Positions 8,171 to 17,946 are shown, numbered from the stretch's first letter. The stretch: 64,000 nt of DNA from Pseudomonas fluorescens (GCF_003732425.1 NZ_MOBX01000015.1:700303-764302); one strand, 5' to 3'. Numbers and translations: made by a program. The notes: a model not told the origin generated them from the sequence alone.

Positions 8171-10429
8171 ATGACAGCGCCAACCGTGCACATCAATCGC
8201 CGTGTGCTGATCGTTGACGACAGCGCGTCGATTCATGGCGATTTCGCCAAGATTCTCAGCCCGGTCATCCCTAGTGACGATGGTCTGGGCGAAACCGAGA
8301 GCCTGCTGTTCGGCACACCGTCCGCCAGACAATCCCAACATTTCGAGCTGGACTCGGCCTTTCAGGGGCGCGAAGCCCTGGAAAAACTCGAGGCCGCGCT
8401 GGCAGAAAACCGCCCCTACGCCATGGCCTTCATCGACATGCGCATGCCGCCGGGCTGGGATGGCCTGGAGACCATCGAACGGCTGTGGCAAGCCGACCCC
8501 AAGTTGCAAGTTGCCTTGTGCACGGCCTATTCCGATTATTCCTGGGAAGACATCGACCGGCGTCTGGCGCTGAACGACCGGTTGCTGATCCTGAAAAAGC
8601 CCTTCGACGCCATCGAGATCCGGCAGATGGCCAGCGCCCTTACGGTCAAATGGCAAATGACCGAAGACGCCGAGCTGAAAATGACCCTGCTGGAAGCTGC
8701 GGTGCAGGAGCGCACCCGCGAGCTGTCCGATGCCAATATGATCGTGCAGAACAGCCCGACCATTCTTTACCGTTTGCGCGGCGAACCCTCGTTTGCGCTG
8801 ATGTATATCTCCCACAACATCACCCGTTACGGCCATGTCGCCGCCGACCTGGTGGGTTCGCCCAACTGGGCGCAAGAATTGATTCACCCGGACGATCAGG
8901 CGAACGTCGATGCGGCCATGGCCCGGGTGCTGGATCGGCATGCGTCGGGCGCTTCCATCGAATTCCGCATGCGCACCGGCCAGGGCACCTGGCGCTGGGT
9001 GGAGAACCGCTATATCCCCGTGCGCGATCAGGACGGCCGTCTATTGGAAGTCGAAGGCATCATCCTCGACATCACCGAACGGCGCCTGGCCGAGGACAAA
9101 CTGGCCTTGCTGGCGCGCTCCGATGGCCTGACGGGGCTGGCCAATCGCGCCACATTGATCGAACGTCTGCATCAGGCGTTTGCCGCCGCGCGACGCGGTG
9201 CCATGCCGTTCGCGGTGTTCTACCTGGACCTCGACCATTTCAAGCGGATCAATGACACCCTGGGCCACCCGGTGGGCGATCTGCTGCTGCAGGAAGTCGC
9301 CCGGCGCATCAAGTGCGGCGTCCGCGAAAGCGACGTAGTAGCGCGCCTGGGCGGCGACGAATTCGCGATCCTGCAGCTGGACGTCAGCGATCCGACCCAG
9401 TCCGCCGCGATGGCCGCCAATATCCGCGACACGCTGCTGGCGCCCTACCACCTGGCCGGCAATGCGCTGCATATTTCGGTGAGCATCGGCATCAGCAGTT
9501 ACAGCGACCTCAGCCTCGATGCCGACACGCTGCTCGGGCAAGCCGACATGGCGCTGTACCGCGCCAAGGAAATGGGCCGCAACCAGTACCACTTCCACTC
9601 CGAGGAAATCTCCCGGGAAGTGGCCGAACGCATGACCCTCGTTGGCGAGTTGATGACCGCCATCGAGAGCAATGAGCTGATGCTGCGGTATGCGCCTGAG
9701 GTCGATCTGCACAGCGGCAGGATCCTCGGCATGGAGGCACAAGTCCTCTGGCAGCATCCCCGTCGCGGTCTGCTGCCGGCCGCCGAGTTCGTGCCGATTG
9801 CGGAGAAAACCGGCGCAATCATTCCGCTCGGGCGCTGGGTGCTGGACCACGCCTGCCACCAGATGCATCTGTGGCGTAACGAAGGGGTCGCGCCACCGGT
9901 GATGGCGATCAAACTCTCGCTGGCCCAACTCAAGAGCGGCCCCGAGCTGATCTACAACGTGCTGCGCACCACCGCCCGCTGGGAACTCGCCCCTTGGGAT
10001 CTGCGCTTCGATGTCACCGAGGCCACGCTGGCCCAGACCAAGTGGACGCACAACGACGCGTTGCCGCGCCTGCGTGAACTGGGCGTGAGCATCGCCATCG
10101 ATGATTTCGGCACTGAATACTCCTCGTTCGACTACCTCAAAACCTACCGGGTCAATCACCTCAAACTGGCGCAGAGTTTCGTCGACAGTGCCGCCCATGA
10201 TGTCGCCGGCGCCAACGCCCTGCGCGCGATCGTCAACTTCGCCCGGGACCTGGACATCGGCATCATTGCTGAAGGCCAGCCGTCGTCGGATCAACCTTGC
10301 ACGCCCCCCGTCGCGCCGCCGCTGCCGAGCGCCCGGGGCATGTATTTCAGCGCAGCGGTCAGCGCCGAACAGGCCGGGCATTTGCTCAAGGACAGTTCCC
10401 GTCTGACGCCAAAAGAGGACGAGGCATGA
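8171..10429 (+). CDS. Receiver-PAS-GGDEF-EAL protein, probable diguanylate cyclase
   Basis: 752 residues in order: receiver (about 8-165, phosphoacceptor D89 in FIDMRMPPGW, K in LKKPF), PAS/PAC (about 205-320), GGDEF (about 325-480) and EAL-like (about 495-745). The GGDEF motif at 394-398 is intact and an inhibitory-site RxxD lies 5 residues before it, so synthesis of c-di-GMP with product inhibition is expected. The EAL domain has lost key residues: EAL reads E522-A-Q, the metal-binding Asn is K581, and the Asp of the KxDQSF motif is A667. It is probably catalytically dead. The receiver is of a long type with an insertion of about 25 residues before D89, shared with the genes at 10426 and 15102. 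The start is uncertain: in-frame ATGs also occur at 8111 and 8147; 8171 is chosen by comparison with the two paralogous receivers. Confidence 0.92.
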   Translation: MTAPTVHINRRVLIVDDSASIHGDFAKILSPVIPSDDGLGETESLLFGTPSARQSQHFELDSAFQGREALEKLEAALAENRPYAMAFIDMRMPPGWDGLETIERLWQADPKLQVALCTAYSDYSWEDIDRRLALNDRLLILKKPFDAIEIRQMASALTVKWQMTEDAELKMTLLEAAVQERTRELSDANMIVQNSPTILYRLRGEPSFALMYISHNITRYGHVAADLVGSPNWAQELIHPDDQANVDAAMARVLDRHASGASIEFRMRTGQGTWRWVENRYIPVRDQDGRLLEVEGIILDITERRLAEDKLALLARSDGLTGLANRATLIERLHQAFAAARRGAMPFAVFYLDLDHFKRINDTLGHPVGDLLLQEVARRIKCGVRESDVVARLGGDEFAILQLDVSDPTQSAAMAANIRDTLLAPYHLAGNALHISVSIGISSYSDLSLDADTLLGQADMALYRAKEMGRNQYHFHSEEISREVAERMTLVGELMTAIESNELMLRYAPEVDLHSGRILGMEAQVLWQHPRRGLLPAAEFVPIAEKTGAIIPLGRWVLDHACHQMHLWRNEGVAPPVMAIKLSLAQLKSGPELIYNVLRTTARWELAPWDLRFDVTEATLAQTKWTHNDALPRLRELGVSIAIDDFGTEYSSFDYLKTYRVNHLKLAQSFVDSAAHDVAGANALRAIVNFARDLDIGIIAEGQPSSDQPCTPPVAPPLPSARGMYFSAAVSAEQAGHLLKDSSRLTPKEDEA

Positions 10430-12300
10430 AAACGCCTTTTCCCCAGACCAACCGGCGCATCCTGATCATCGACGACACGCCGGCGATCCACGATGACTTT
10501 CGCAAGATCCTCGCCCCGCAAGTGGCGGACGCCGTCGATTTGCAGCAACTGGAACAGACGCTGTTCGGCACCCAGCAGACGCCGCATCTGAATTTTCAGC
10601 TCGACTCCGCCTATCAGGGCCAGGAAGCGCTGGCGCTGGTCAACCGCGCACTGGCCAGTGGCAATCCCTACGCCCTCGCTTTTATCGACATGCGCATGCC
10701 ACCCGGCTGGGATGGCCTGGAAACCATCGAACAACTGTGGCGGGTCGACCCGAACCTGCAAATCGCCTTGTGCACGGCGTACAGCGACTACAGCTGGGAA
10801 GCCATGACCGAACGGCTGGAGTTCGGCGATCAATTGCTGATCCTGAAAAAGCCGTTCGACAGTCTGGAAATCCGTCAGATGGCCAACGCCCTGACCTGGA
10901 AATGGCAACTGGCGCAGGACGCGGCGCTGAAGATGCTCAGCCTTGAGCGAACCGTCGAGGCGCGGGTGCACGAATTGCTCAAGGTCTCGCACCTGCTGCA
11001 ATACGACAGCCTCACGGAGCTGCCCAACAGCACCTTGCTCGGTGATCGCCTGAGTCAGGCCATGGCCGTGTGCCGACGGCATGACAAACAATTGGTGGTG
11101 ATGTTTCTCGGTCTGGATCGCTTCAAGCGCATCAACAATGCGCTGGGCCATCCGGCGGGCGACGAGATGCTCAAACGGGTCGCCCGGCAACTGTTGTCCT
11201 GCGTACGCGATTCGGACTCGGTGTTTCGCTACGGTTCCGATGAGTTCGTGGTGATCCTCGGCGACATCAACCACCCTCAGCAAACCCACGGCATCGCGGA
11301 AAAACTCCTCGCCGCCATTCGCCTGCCGCAGATGATTGCCGGCCACGACATCAGCGTCACCGCCAGCGTCGGCATCAGCGTCTACCCCGGTGACGGCCTT
11401 GAAGCCACCGAGCTGATCAAGAAAGCCGAAACCGCGATGCGCAACGTCAAGGAACAGGGGCCTGACAACATCGGCTTTTTCATCGAAGCCATGAACCAGC
11501 ACGCCCGCGAACAGCACAGCATCGAGTCGGGCATTCGCCGCGCCCTGCAGGAGCATGAATTCGTCCTGCACTACCAGCCGAAAATCGACTTGCGCAGTGC
11601 CAAAGTGGTGGGTGCCGAAGCACTGCTGCGCTGGCAGAAACCGGGGCATGGCTGGGTCTATCCGTCGGACTTCATCCCGGTGGCCGAGGACAGCGGCCTT
11701 ATCGTTCCGCTGAGCAAATGGGTGCTGGCGGAGGCCTGTCGCCAGACCCGCGCCTGGCAACTGGCCGGACTGCCGCCGATCCGCATGTCGGTCAACACTT
11801 CACCCATCGATTTTCGCCAGCGTGACTTCGTCGCCGGCATCGAGCGCGTACTGCAACAGACGGGTCTGGCCCCCGAATGGCTGGAACTGGAAATCACCGA
11901 AGGCGTGCTGATGCAAAACGTCGAGGCGACGATGACGGCGCTCAATCGCCTGAAGACGCTGGGCACGCGTCTGGCCATCGATGACTTTGGCACCGGCTAT
12001 TCCAGCCTGAGCTACCTGCGGCGGTTTCCCATCGATGTGCTGAAGATCGACCAATCGTTCATTCGCAACCTGTGCAACGACCGCAACGATGCCGCGCTGG
12101 TAAGCGCGATCATCAACCTGGGCAAGAGCCTGGAACTGGATGTCATCGCCGAGGGCATCGAAACCGCCGAACAACTGGCGTTTCTCAAGGCTCACCACTG
12201 CGAAGAAGGCCAGGGCTACTTTTTCAGCAAAGCCCTGCCGGCAGATGCGTTTGCGCGTTTGCTCGCCGGTACGCAACCCACGCCTTGGACGATTGAATGA
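10426..12300 (+). CDS. Receiver-GGDEF-EAL protein, probable c-di-GMP phosphodiesterase
   Basis: 624 residues: long-type receiver (phosphoacceptor D88), GGDEF-like domain (about 190-350) and EAL domain (about 365-610). The GGDEF signature reads G270-S-D-E-F, a substitution expected to weaken or abolish cyclase activity, although an RxxD I-site remains. The EAL domain is complete: E398-A-L, VNTSPIDF with the metal Asn, EITEGV, IDDFGTGYSS, KIDQSF and AEGIET. It should hydrolyse c-di-GMP to pGpG. The start overlaps the stop of the preceding gene by ATGA (10426-10429). Together the two genes form an opposing pair driven by near-identical receivers. Confidence 0.93.
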   Translation: MKTPFPQTNRRILIIDDTPAIHDDFRKILAPQVADAVDLQQLEQTLFGTQQTPHLNFQLDSAYQGQEALALVNRALASGNPYALAFIDMRMPPGWDGLETIEQLWRVDPNLQIALCTAYSDYSWEAMTERLEFGDQLLILKKPFDSLEIRQMANALTWKWQLAQDAALKMLSLERTVEARVHELLKVSHLLQYDSLTELPNSTLLGDRLSQAMAVCRRHDKQLVVMFLGLDRFKRINNALGHPAGDEMLKRVARQLLSCVRDSDSVFRYGSDEFVVILGDINHPQQTHGIAEKLLAAIRLPQMIAGHDISVTASVGISVYPGDGLEATELIKKAETAMRNVKEQGPDNIGFFIEAMNQHAREQHSIESGIRRALQEHEFVLHYQPKIDLRSAKVVGAEALLRWQKPGHGWVYPSDFIPVAEDSGLIVPLSKWVLAEACRQTRAWQLAGLPPIRMSVNTSPIDFRQRDFVAGIERVLQQTGLAPEWLELEITEGVLMQNVEATMTALNRLKTLGTRLAIDDFGTGYSSLSYLRRFPIDVLKIDQSFIRNLCNDRNDAALVSAIINLGKSLELDVIAEGIETAEQLAFLKAHHCEEGQGYFFSKALPADAFARLLAGTQPTPWTIE

Positions 12301-12340
12301 TCACTGTGCAAGCGGCCTTGAGTCAGGGAGACAATTGCCG

Positions 12341-13294
12341 ATGAGTCTTTTCCGTCACGTCATGGCGCTGCTGCTGTGCGGACTCTGCGCCGGGGCCAGC
12401 GCCGAACCGCTGGACGAACCGCTCAAACCGTTACCCGCGGTGCCGCAGCAGGATGCCCGGCGCGTGGAACTCGGTCGACGGCTATTCCACGAGCCACGGT
12501 TATCGATCAACAACACGCTGTCCTGCGCCAGTTGCCACCAACTCGACAAGAACGGTGCCGACAGCCGCGCCTTGTCGCTGGGCTTCGACGGCAAACCGGT
12601 GGCGTTTAACACGCCGACCGTGTTCAACGCGGCCCTCAACTTCCGCCAGTTCTGGGATGGCCGCGTCGAAACGCTGGAGGAACAAAGCAACGTCGTCATC
12701 ACCAGCCCCCATGAAATGGGCAGCGACTGGCGCACCGTGATCGAACGCCTCGGCAACGACCCCGACTACCGTCGCGATTTCGCCGCCACCTACCCGGACG
12801 GCGTGACCCAAGCCAATGTCCAGCAGGCGCTGGCCAGTTTTGAACGCACCCTGCTGACGCCCGATTCGCGCTTCGATCAATACCTGCAGGGCAACACCGA
12901 CATCCTCACCCTGGAAGAAAAATACGGTTACCAGCGCTTCAAGGAGTACGGCTGCATTGCCTGCCATCAGGGGGTGAACATCGGCGGCAACATGTTCCAG
13001 AAATTCGGCGTGTTCGGCGATTACATTGCCGATCGCGGCAACCCGACCGTGGCCGATCAGGGCCGCTTCAACGTCACCGGCGACGAAGCCGACCGGGCCG
13101 TGTTCAAAGTACCGAGCCTGCGCAATGTCGCGATCACCGCGCCGTACTTTCACGATGGTTCGGCACCCACCCTCGAACGCGCCGTGGATGTGATGTTCCA
13201 GTACCAGTTGGGGCGCATGCCAAGCGCTGAGGACAAACGGCTGATCATGCTGTTTCTCACAACCCTGACTGGCCAACGGGAGGACAAGCCATGA
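12341..13294 (+). CDS. Di-haem cytochrome c peroxidase-family protein, periplasmic
   Basis: 317 residues with a signal peptide (about 1-23, MALLLCGLCAGASA) and two haem-c attachment motifs, CASCH (about residue 64) and CIACH (about 205), with the expected bacterial CCP/MauG layout (RRLFHEPRLS at the N-terminus, FKVPSLRNVAITAPYFHDG near the C-terminus). The family reduces hydrogen peroxide, or in MauG-like members oxidises a protein partner. The frame is open far upstream into the previous gene; ATG 12341 is chosen because it gives the signal peptide and has CAGGGAG before it. It sits in a signalling operon: 40 bases after the phosphodiesterase gene and overlapping the histidine kinase gene by 4 bases. 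Confidence 0.93.
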   Translation: MSLFRHVMALLLCGLCAGASAEPLDEPLKPLPAVPQQDARRVELGRRLFHEPRLSINNTLSCASCHQLDKNGADSRALSLGFDGKPVAFNTPTVFNAALNFRQFWDGRVETLEEQSNVVITSPHEMGSDWRTVIERLGNDPDYRRDFAATYPDGVTQANVQQALASFERTLLTPDSRFDQYLQGNTDILTLEEKYGYQRFKEYGCIACHQGVNIGGNMFQKFGVFGDYIADRGNPTVADQGRFNVTGDEADRAVFKVPSLRNVAITAPYFHDGSAPTLERAVDVMFQYQLGRMPSAEDKRLIMLFLTTLTGQREDKP

Positions 13295-15105
13295 TCAACA
13301 TTTCGCGGCGACGCAGCCTGTTGTTGCTGACCCTGGTCGCCCTGGCGCTGGCCTCGATCCTGCTGTTCCTGTACATCAAATCCAGCTCTGACCAGACCAT
13401 GACGTACACCGAATCGCGGGATCTGATCCGGCAGATCAAACAGCAGAACTCGCTGTGGGAAAACGAACTCCTCAAGGCGCGGGTGGCGCTCACCCACAAC
13501 TACGATCCGCTGGTGTCACCGATGAACGAAATGAACCGGCTCTGGGCGCGCTTCGACTCAATCGAGTCCGGGCATGGGCGCAGCGACTCGGCGCAATGGA
13601 ACGACGCTCACGAAAGTTTCCTGCAGGCGATGCAGGAAAAGACCCGGCTGGTCGAGCAGTTCAAATCGCACAACGCGCTGTTGCGCAACTCTCTGGCCTT
13701 CTTGCCCACCGCTGAAGACGACATCCAACAGCAACTCGCCAGCCTGTCGGACTTCGATAAATTACAGCTGCAGAACATCACCACCGACACCTACGACCTG
13801 CTGCTCAGCGCCCTCGAATTCGCCCAAGTCACCTCCGATGACAGGGCCGCCGATATCGAGGTCGGCCTGAACAAGCTGAAAGTGAACGCACAACGCCTGC
13901 CGCCGGCGTTTCAGACCCCGATCAAAATCATGAGCAGCCATATCTCGCTGATTGCGCGTGAGCAGCCTCTGGTCAACCAGTTGCTCGAAAGCATCGAAAA
14001 CATCCCCGTGGCCGAGCGCCTCGACAACATCACCACCATGCTCGATCACGACCAGCAGAGCGCCGATCGGGTCGACCGGCAATACCACTTCTACCTGCTG
14101 TTGTTCTCGGTGCTGCTGATGTTATCGCTGGTGTGGCTGGCCATCCGCCTGATCGGCAGCTTCGCCGAGATCAACCGGGTCAACAGTGCCCTGCAAACGG
14201 CCAACGATGCGCTGGAACAACGGGTCGAAGAACGCACCCGGGAACTCCGGAACGCCCAAAGCGAACTGCTCGACGCGGCGCGTCAGGCCGGCATGGCGGA
14301 AATCGCCACCAACGTGCTGCACAACGTTGGCAACGTGCTCAACAGCGTGAACATCTCCAGCGACCTGATCACGCGCAAGCTGCGCAACAGCAAGGCCCAA
14401 GGCCTGGGCAAGGCCATGCAACTGATCAACGAACACCCGGACGACCTCGGCGCCTTTTTCAGTGAAGACGCCAAGGGCAAATTGCTCCCCGGCTACCTCA
14501 ACCAATTGGTGGTCGCGATTGCCCAGGAACAGCAGGAAATGCTCGACGAGTTGAACCAGATGAACAAAAGCGTCGATCACATCAAGGACATCGTCGCCAC
14601 CCAGCAATCCTATGCCGGCGCCAACAGCATGACCGAACCGCTGTTCATCAACGAATTGCTCGAAGACGCGTTGCGCATGAATGCCGGCGCCCTGACCCGG
14701 CACCACGTCACGGTGGTCCGGGAATACGCCGACGTGCCGCAGGTGATGGGCGACAAACACCGTTTGCTGCTGATCCTGATCAACCTGATCAGCAACGCCA
14801 AATACGCCATGTCCGACCTCAGCAACCGCCCCCGCACCATGACCCTGGCGGTCAGGATCGTCGATGACAACTTCCTTGAAATCAGCGTCAAGGACGACGG
14901 CGAAGGCATCGCGCCGGAAAACATGACGCGGATCTTTGCCCACGGTTTCACCACCCGCAAGGAAGGCCACGGCTTCGGTCTGCACAGCTGCGCCCTGGCC
15001 ACCATCGAGATGAACGGCCACCTCACCGCGCACAGTGACGGAGTCGGCCAGGGTGCGTTGTTCACCTTGCAGATCCCCCTGATCAGCGTCACGGAGAACG
15101 CATGA
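13291..15105 (+). CDS. Membrane sensor histidine kinase
   Basis: 604 residues: TM1 at about 9-30, a periplasmic helical sensor region (about 31-265, charged, four-helix-bundle-like), TM2 at about 267-288, a coiled coil (about 300-330), then the kinase core. The phosphoacceptor is probably H344 in EIATNVLHNVGN, a non-HisKA-like H-box, followed by an HATPase domain with N-box (LINLISNAKYAM), DDGEGI and GHGFGLH. It is a free kinase without its own receiver, a plausible phosphodonor for the operon's receivers. Overlaps of 4 bases with both the peroxidase gene and the following receiver-kinase gene suggest that periplasmic peroxidase state and sensing are linked (inference). Confidence 0.93.
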   Translation: MINISRRRSLLLLTLVALALASILLFLYIKSSSDQTMTYTESRDLIRQIKQQNSLWENELLKARVALTHNYDPLVSPMNEMNRLWARFDSIESGHGRSDSAQWNDAHESFLQAMQEKTRLVEQFKSHNALLRNSLAFLPTAEDDIQQQLASLSDFDKLQLQNITTDTYDLLLSALEFAQVTSDDRAADIEVGLNKLKVNAQRLPPAFQTPIKIMSSHISLIAREQPLVNQLLESIENIPVAERLDNITTMLDHDQQSADRVDRQYHFYLLLFSVLLMLSLVWLAIRLIGSFAEINRVNSALQTANDALEQRVEERTRELRNAQSELLDAARQAGMAEIATNVLHNVGNVLNSVNISSDLITRKLRNSKAQGLGKAMQLINEHPDDLGAFFSEDAKGKLLPGYLNQLVVAIAQEQQEMLDELNQMNKSVDHIKDIVATQQSYAGANSMTEPLFINELLEDALRMNAGALTRHHVTVVREYADVPQVMGDKHRLLLILINLISNAKYAMSDLSNRPRTMTLAVRIVDDNFLEISVKDDGEGIAPENMTRIFAHGFTTRKEGHGFGLHSCALATIEMNGHLTAHSDGVGQGALFTLQIPLISVTENA

Positions 15106-16505
15106 GCGAACTGTCGAACCGCCGCATTCTGCTGATCGACGACATGCCGTCGATCCATGAAGACTTTCGCAAGATTCTCGCGCCGCCGGCGGCGCAGTCG
15201 GTGGAACTGGACGAGATGGAAGCGGCACTGTTTGGCGCTCAGGTGCGCGCCGAACGTCCGCCGTTCGAGCTGGACTCGGCCTATGGCGGCGAGGAAGGCC
15301 TGGGCAAGCTGATCCAGGCCTTGGCGGAACAACGCCCCTACGCGCTGGCTTTTGTCGACATGCGCATGCCCGACGGCTGGGACGGCGCGAAAACCATCGA
15401 GCATCTGTGGCAGCAGGATCCACAGTTGCAAGTGGTGGTCTGCACGGCCTACTCGGATTATTCCTGGGATGAACTGTTGGAGCGTCTGCAGGCGCATGAC
15501 CGCTTGCTGATTCTGAAGAAGCCGTTCGACAACATCGAAGTGCAGCAGATGGCCAACACTCTGCTGACCAAATGGCAGATGACCGAACGCGCGTCATTGC
15601 AAATGCATCACCTGGAACATCTGGTCGATCAGCGCACGGCTCAGTTCAAACAGGCCAGCGAAGAACTGCAGCGGGAAATCGATGAACGCAAGCAACTGGA
15701 AAGTCAGTTGGTGCAGTCGGAAAAACTTGCGTCACTGGGGCAAATGGCGGCGGGCGTGGCCCATGAAATCAACAACCCGATCGGCTTCATCTCCTCCAAC
15801 CTCGGCACGCTGGACGGCTACTTCAAACAGTTGCTGAGCGTACTCGATGCCTGGCAGACGCTTGGTCCCACTCCCGACAGCGAGTCCGTGGCCCGGCTTG
15901 AGCAATTGCGCAAAGACGCCGATCTGGATTTTCTGCTCGAGGACATCCCGGTGCTGATCCGCGAGTCCAAGGAAGGCATTGGCCGCGTCGGGCAGATCGT
16001 CAAAGACCTGAAGGATTTCTCCCGGGTCGATACCCAGCAGCAATGGCAGTGGGCCAATCTGCAGCAAGGCATTGAGTCGACCCTGAACATCGTCGCCAGC
16101 GAACTCAAGTACAAGGCCGACCTGATCAAGGAATACCAGCCACTGCCGGACATCGAATGCCTGCCGTCGCAAATCAATCAGGTGATCATGAACCTGGTGG
16201 TCAATGCGGCGCAGGCCATGGGACCCGAACGCGGCACCATCACTTTGCGCACCGGGCAGCAACAAGACACGGCGTGGGTGGAAGTCGCCGACACCGGCGC
16301 GGGGATTGCGCCGGACATCCTGCAGAAGATCTTCGATCCGTTTTTCACCACCAAACCGGTCGGCCAGGGCACCGGGCTTGGCCTGTCCCTGTCCTACGGC
16401 ATTGTGAAAAAGCACGGTGGCGACATTTCGGTACGCAGCGAACCGGGCGTGGGCACAACCTTTCGCGTCGAGTTGCCAATGCGCCAGAGCCGGCCCGCTG
16501 CCTGA
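15102..16505 (+). CDS. Receiver-histidine kinase hybrid (soluble)
   Basis: 467 residues: long-type N-terminal receiver (D86 in FVDMRMPDGW, LKKPF), coiled coil at about 170-205, HisKA with H221 in AAGVAHEINNPIGF, and HATPase with LVVNAAQAM, DTGAGI and GQGTGLGLS. No membrane segment or signal peptide, so it is cytoplasmic. Last gene of the operon, overlapping the membrane kinase gene by ATGA. The receiver-first architecture suggests that it is itself switched by phosphorylation and may relay phosphate to the two c-di-GMP enzymes, which carry the same receiver subtype (inference). Confidence 0.93.
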   Translation: MSELSNRRILLIDDMPSIHEDFRKILAPPAAQSVELDEMEAALFGAQVRAERPPFELDSAYGGEEGLGKLIQALAEQRPYALAFVDMRMPDGWDGAKTIEHLWQQDPQLQVVVCTAYSDYSWDELLERLQAHDRLLILKKPFDNIEVQQMANTLLTKWQMTERASLQMHHLEHLVDQRTAQFKQASEELQREIDERKQLESQLVQSEKLASLGQMAAGVAHEINNPIGFISSNLGTLDGYFKQLLSVLDAWQTLGPTPDSESVARLEQLRKDADLDFLLEDIPVLIRESKEGIGRVGQIVKDLKDFSRVDTQQQWQWANLQQGIESTLNIVASELKYKADLIKEYQPLPDIECLPSQINQVIMNLVVNAAQAMGPERGTITLRTGQQQDTAWVEVADTGAGIAPDILQKIFDPFFTTKPVGQGTGLGLSLSYGIVKKHGGDISVRSEPGVGTTFRVELPMRQSRPAA

Positions 16506-16512
16506 AGGCGCC

Positions 16513-17838
16513 TCAGGTCGTTTCCTGAAAGTCCATCTCCGGCGGCTGGCGGCGGAAACCCCCGGTGAGCACCGCCAGGTACACCACGCCGATCGCCAGC
16601 CAGCTCAGCCCCAGATACACCGCCAGGTGATCGAGGCTGACCATCAGCCACAAATCCGCGACAAGCCCCATGAACGGAAAGATCAAAAACAGCACCAGCT
16701 CACGCAGCCCCTTTTTCTCGCCACCGATCCAGTAATGAAAGATCACCGACAGATTGACCAGGCTGAAGGCCAGAAACGCGCCGAAGTTGATGAACGAAGT
16801 CGAGGTGGTCACGTCGAGTTTCAGCGCCAGCAACGCCACCACGGCGCAGAGCAGGATGCTGTTGACCGGTGTGCCGAAGCGCGCGTGCAAAGTGCCGAAG
16901 AACGACTTCGGCAACACGCCATCGCGGCCCATGGCGAACAGCAGTCGCGAGCCACTGGCCTGCGCCGACAGCCCCGAGGCGAACTGGCCGACAATCAGAC
17001 CGATGAGGAAGATCGAGACAAACAGATCGCCGCCGATATTGCGGGCGATTTCATAGGCGGCCGAGTCAACGCTGTCGAACTGGAACGATGGATGGGCGAT
17101 CTGCACAAAGTACGAAACGCCGAGGAAGATCAACCCGCCGATCAAGGTGATCAACATGATCGCGCGCGGGATGGTGCGGCGTGGGTCGCGGGTTTCTTCG
17201 GTCAGCGTGCTGACTGCATCGAAGCCGAGGAACGAGTAACAGGCGATGGCCGCGCCGCTCATGATCAACGGCATCTGCATGTCGCCATTGAAGAACGGCT
17301 TGATCGACCACAACGGCGTGCTCGCATCGCCACCGATGTAGTGCACGCACAGCGCGACGAAGGCGATCAGCACGAGAAACTGCACCAGCATCAGCAAGGC
17401 GTTGATGCCGTTGGCCAGTTTCAGACCAATGATGTTGATTGCGCTGGTGATGCCGATGAACGCCAGCACCCAGATCCATTGCGGGATCGACGGGAACGCC
17501 GACGCCAGGTACGCCGCGCCGATCAGCCAGATCGCCATCGGCAGGAACAGGTAATCGAGCAGCACTGCCCAACCGGCGATAAAGCCGAGTTTCGGGCTGA
17601 TCGCCTTGCGCACGTAACTGTAGGCGGAACCGGCGACGGGAAATGCAGCGGCCATGCGCCCGTAACTCATGGCGGTGAAGAACATCGCCACCAGCGCCGC
17701 CAGATACGCGGCGGGCACCATGCCGGCGGTGGACTGGGCGAGTATGCCGAAGGTGCCGAGGACAATGATCGGCGTCATGTAGGCGATGCCGAACAGCACC
17801 ACCGACCCTAATGAAAGGGTGCGTTGCAAACGAGCCAT
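16513..17838 (-). CDS. APC-superfamily permease, PuuP (putrescine importer)-like
   Basis: 441 residues, about 12 hydrophobic segments. Segments such as LDYLFLPM, YSFLGFDAVSTLTEET and INFGAFLAFSLVNLSV closely match what I know of E. coli PuuP, so a polyamine or related amine is the likely substrate, imported by proton symport across the inner membrane. Its end is convergent with the signalling operon (7 bases apart). Upstream on the same strand is an amidase gene, so the pair may import and hydrolyse an amide or amine compound (inference). Confidence 0.85.
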   Translation of the reverse strand: MARLQRTLSLGSVVLFGIAYMTPIIVLGTFGILAQSTAGMVPAAYLAALVAMFFTAMSYGRMAAAFPVAGSAYSYVRKAISPKLGFIAGWAVLLDYLFLPMAIWLIGAAYLASAFPSIPQWIWVLAFIGITSAINIIGLKLANGINALLMLVQFLVLIAFVALCVHYIGGDASTPLWSIKPFFNGDMQMPLIMSGAAIACYSFLGFDAVSTLTEETRDPRRTIPRAIMLITLIGGLIFLGVSYFVQIAHPSFQFDSVDSAAYEIARNIGGDLFVSIFLIGLIVGQFASGLSAQASGSRLLFAMGRDGVLPKSFFGTLHARFGTPVNSILLCAVVALLALKLDVTTSTSFINFGAFLAFSLVNLSVIFHYWIGGEKKGLRELVLFLIFPFMGLVADLWLMVSLDHLAVYLGLSWLAIGVVYLAVLTGGFRRQPPEMDFQETT

Positions 17839-17946
17839 GGGCGACTTACTCCGAATGTTATTGGATTTATGGCAGAGCCGGGTTCGGCGAATGTTTCGGG
17901 TGTGGCTTTGTGGCTTTGTTGTTTTGGGTGAGTCAGATGAATAGAT

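Noticed and set aside
9041..11760. Long minus-strand frames opposite both c-di-GMP enzymes
   Set aside because: Mirror frames of GC-rich coding DNA; the + strand proteins have complete recognised domains.
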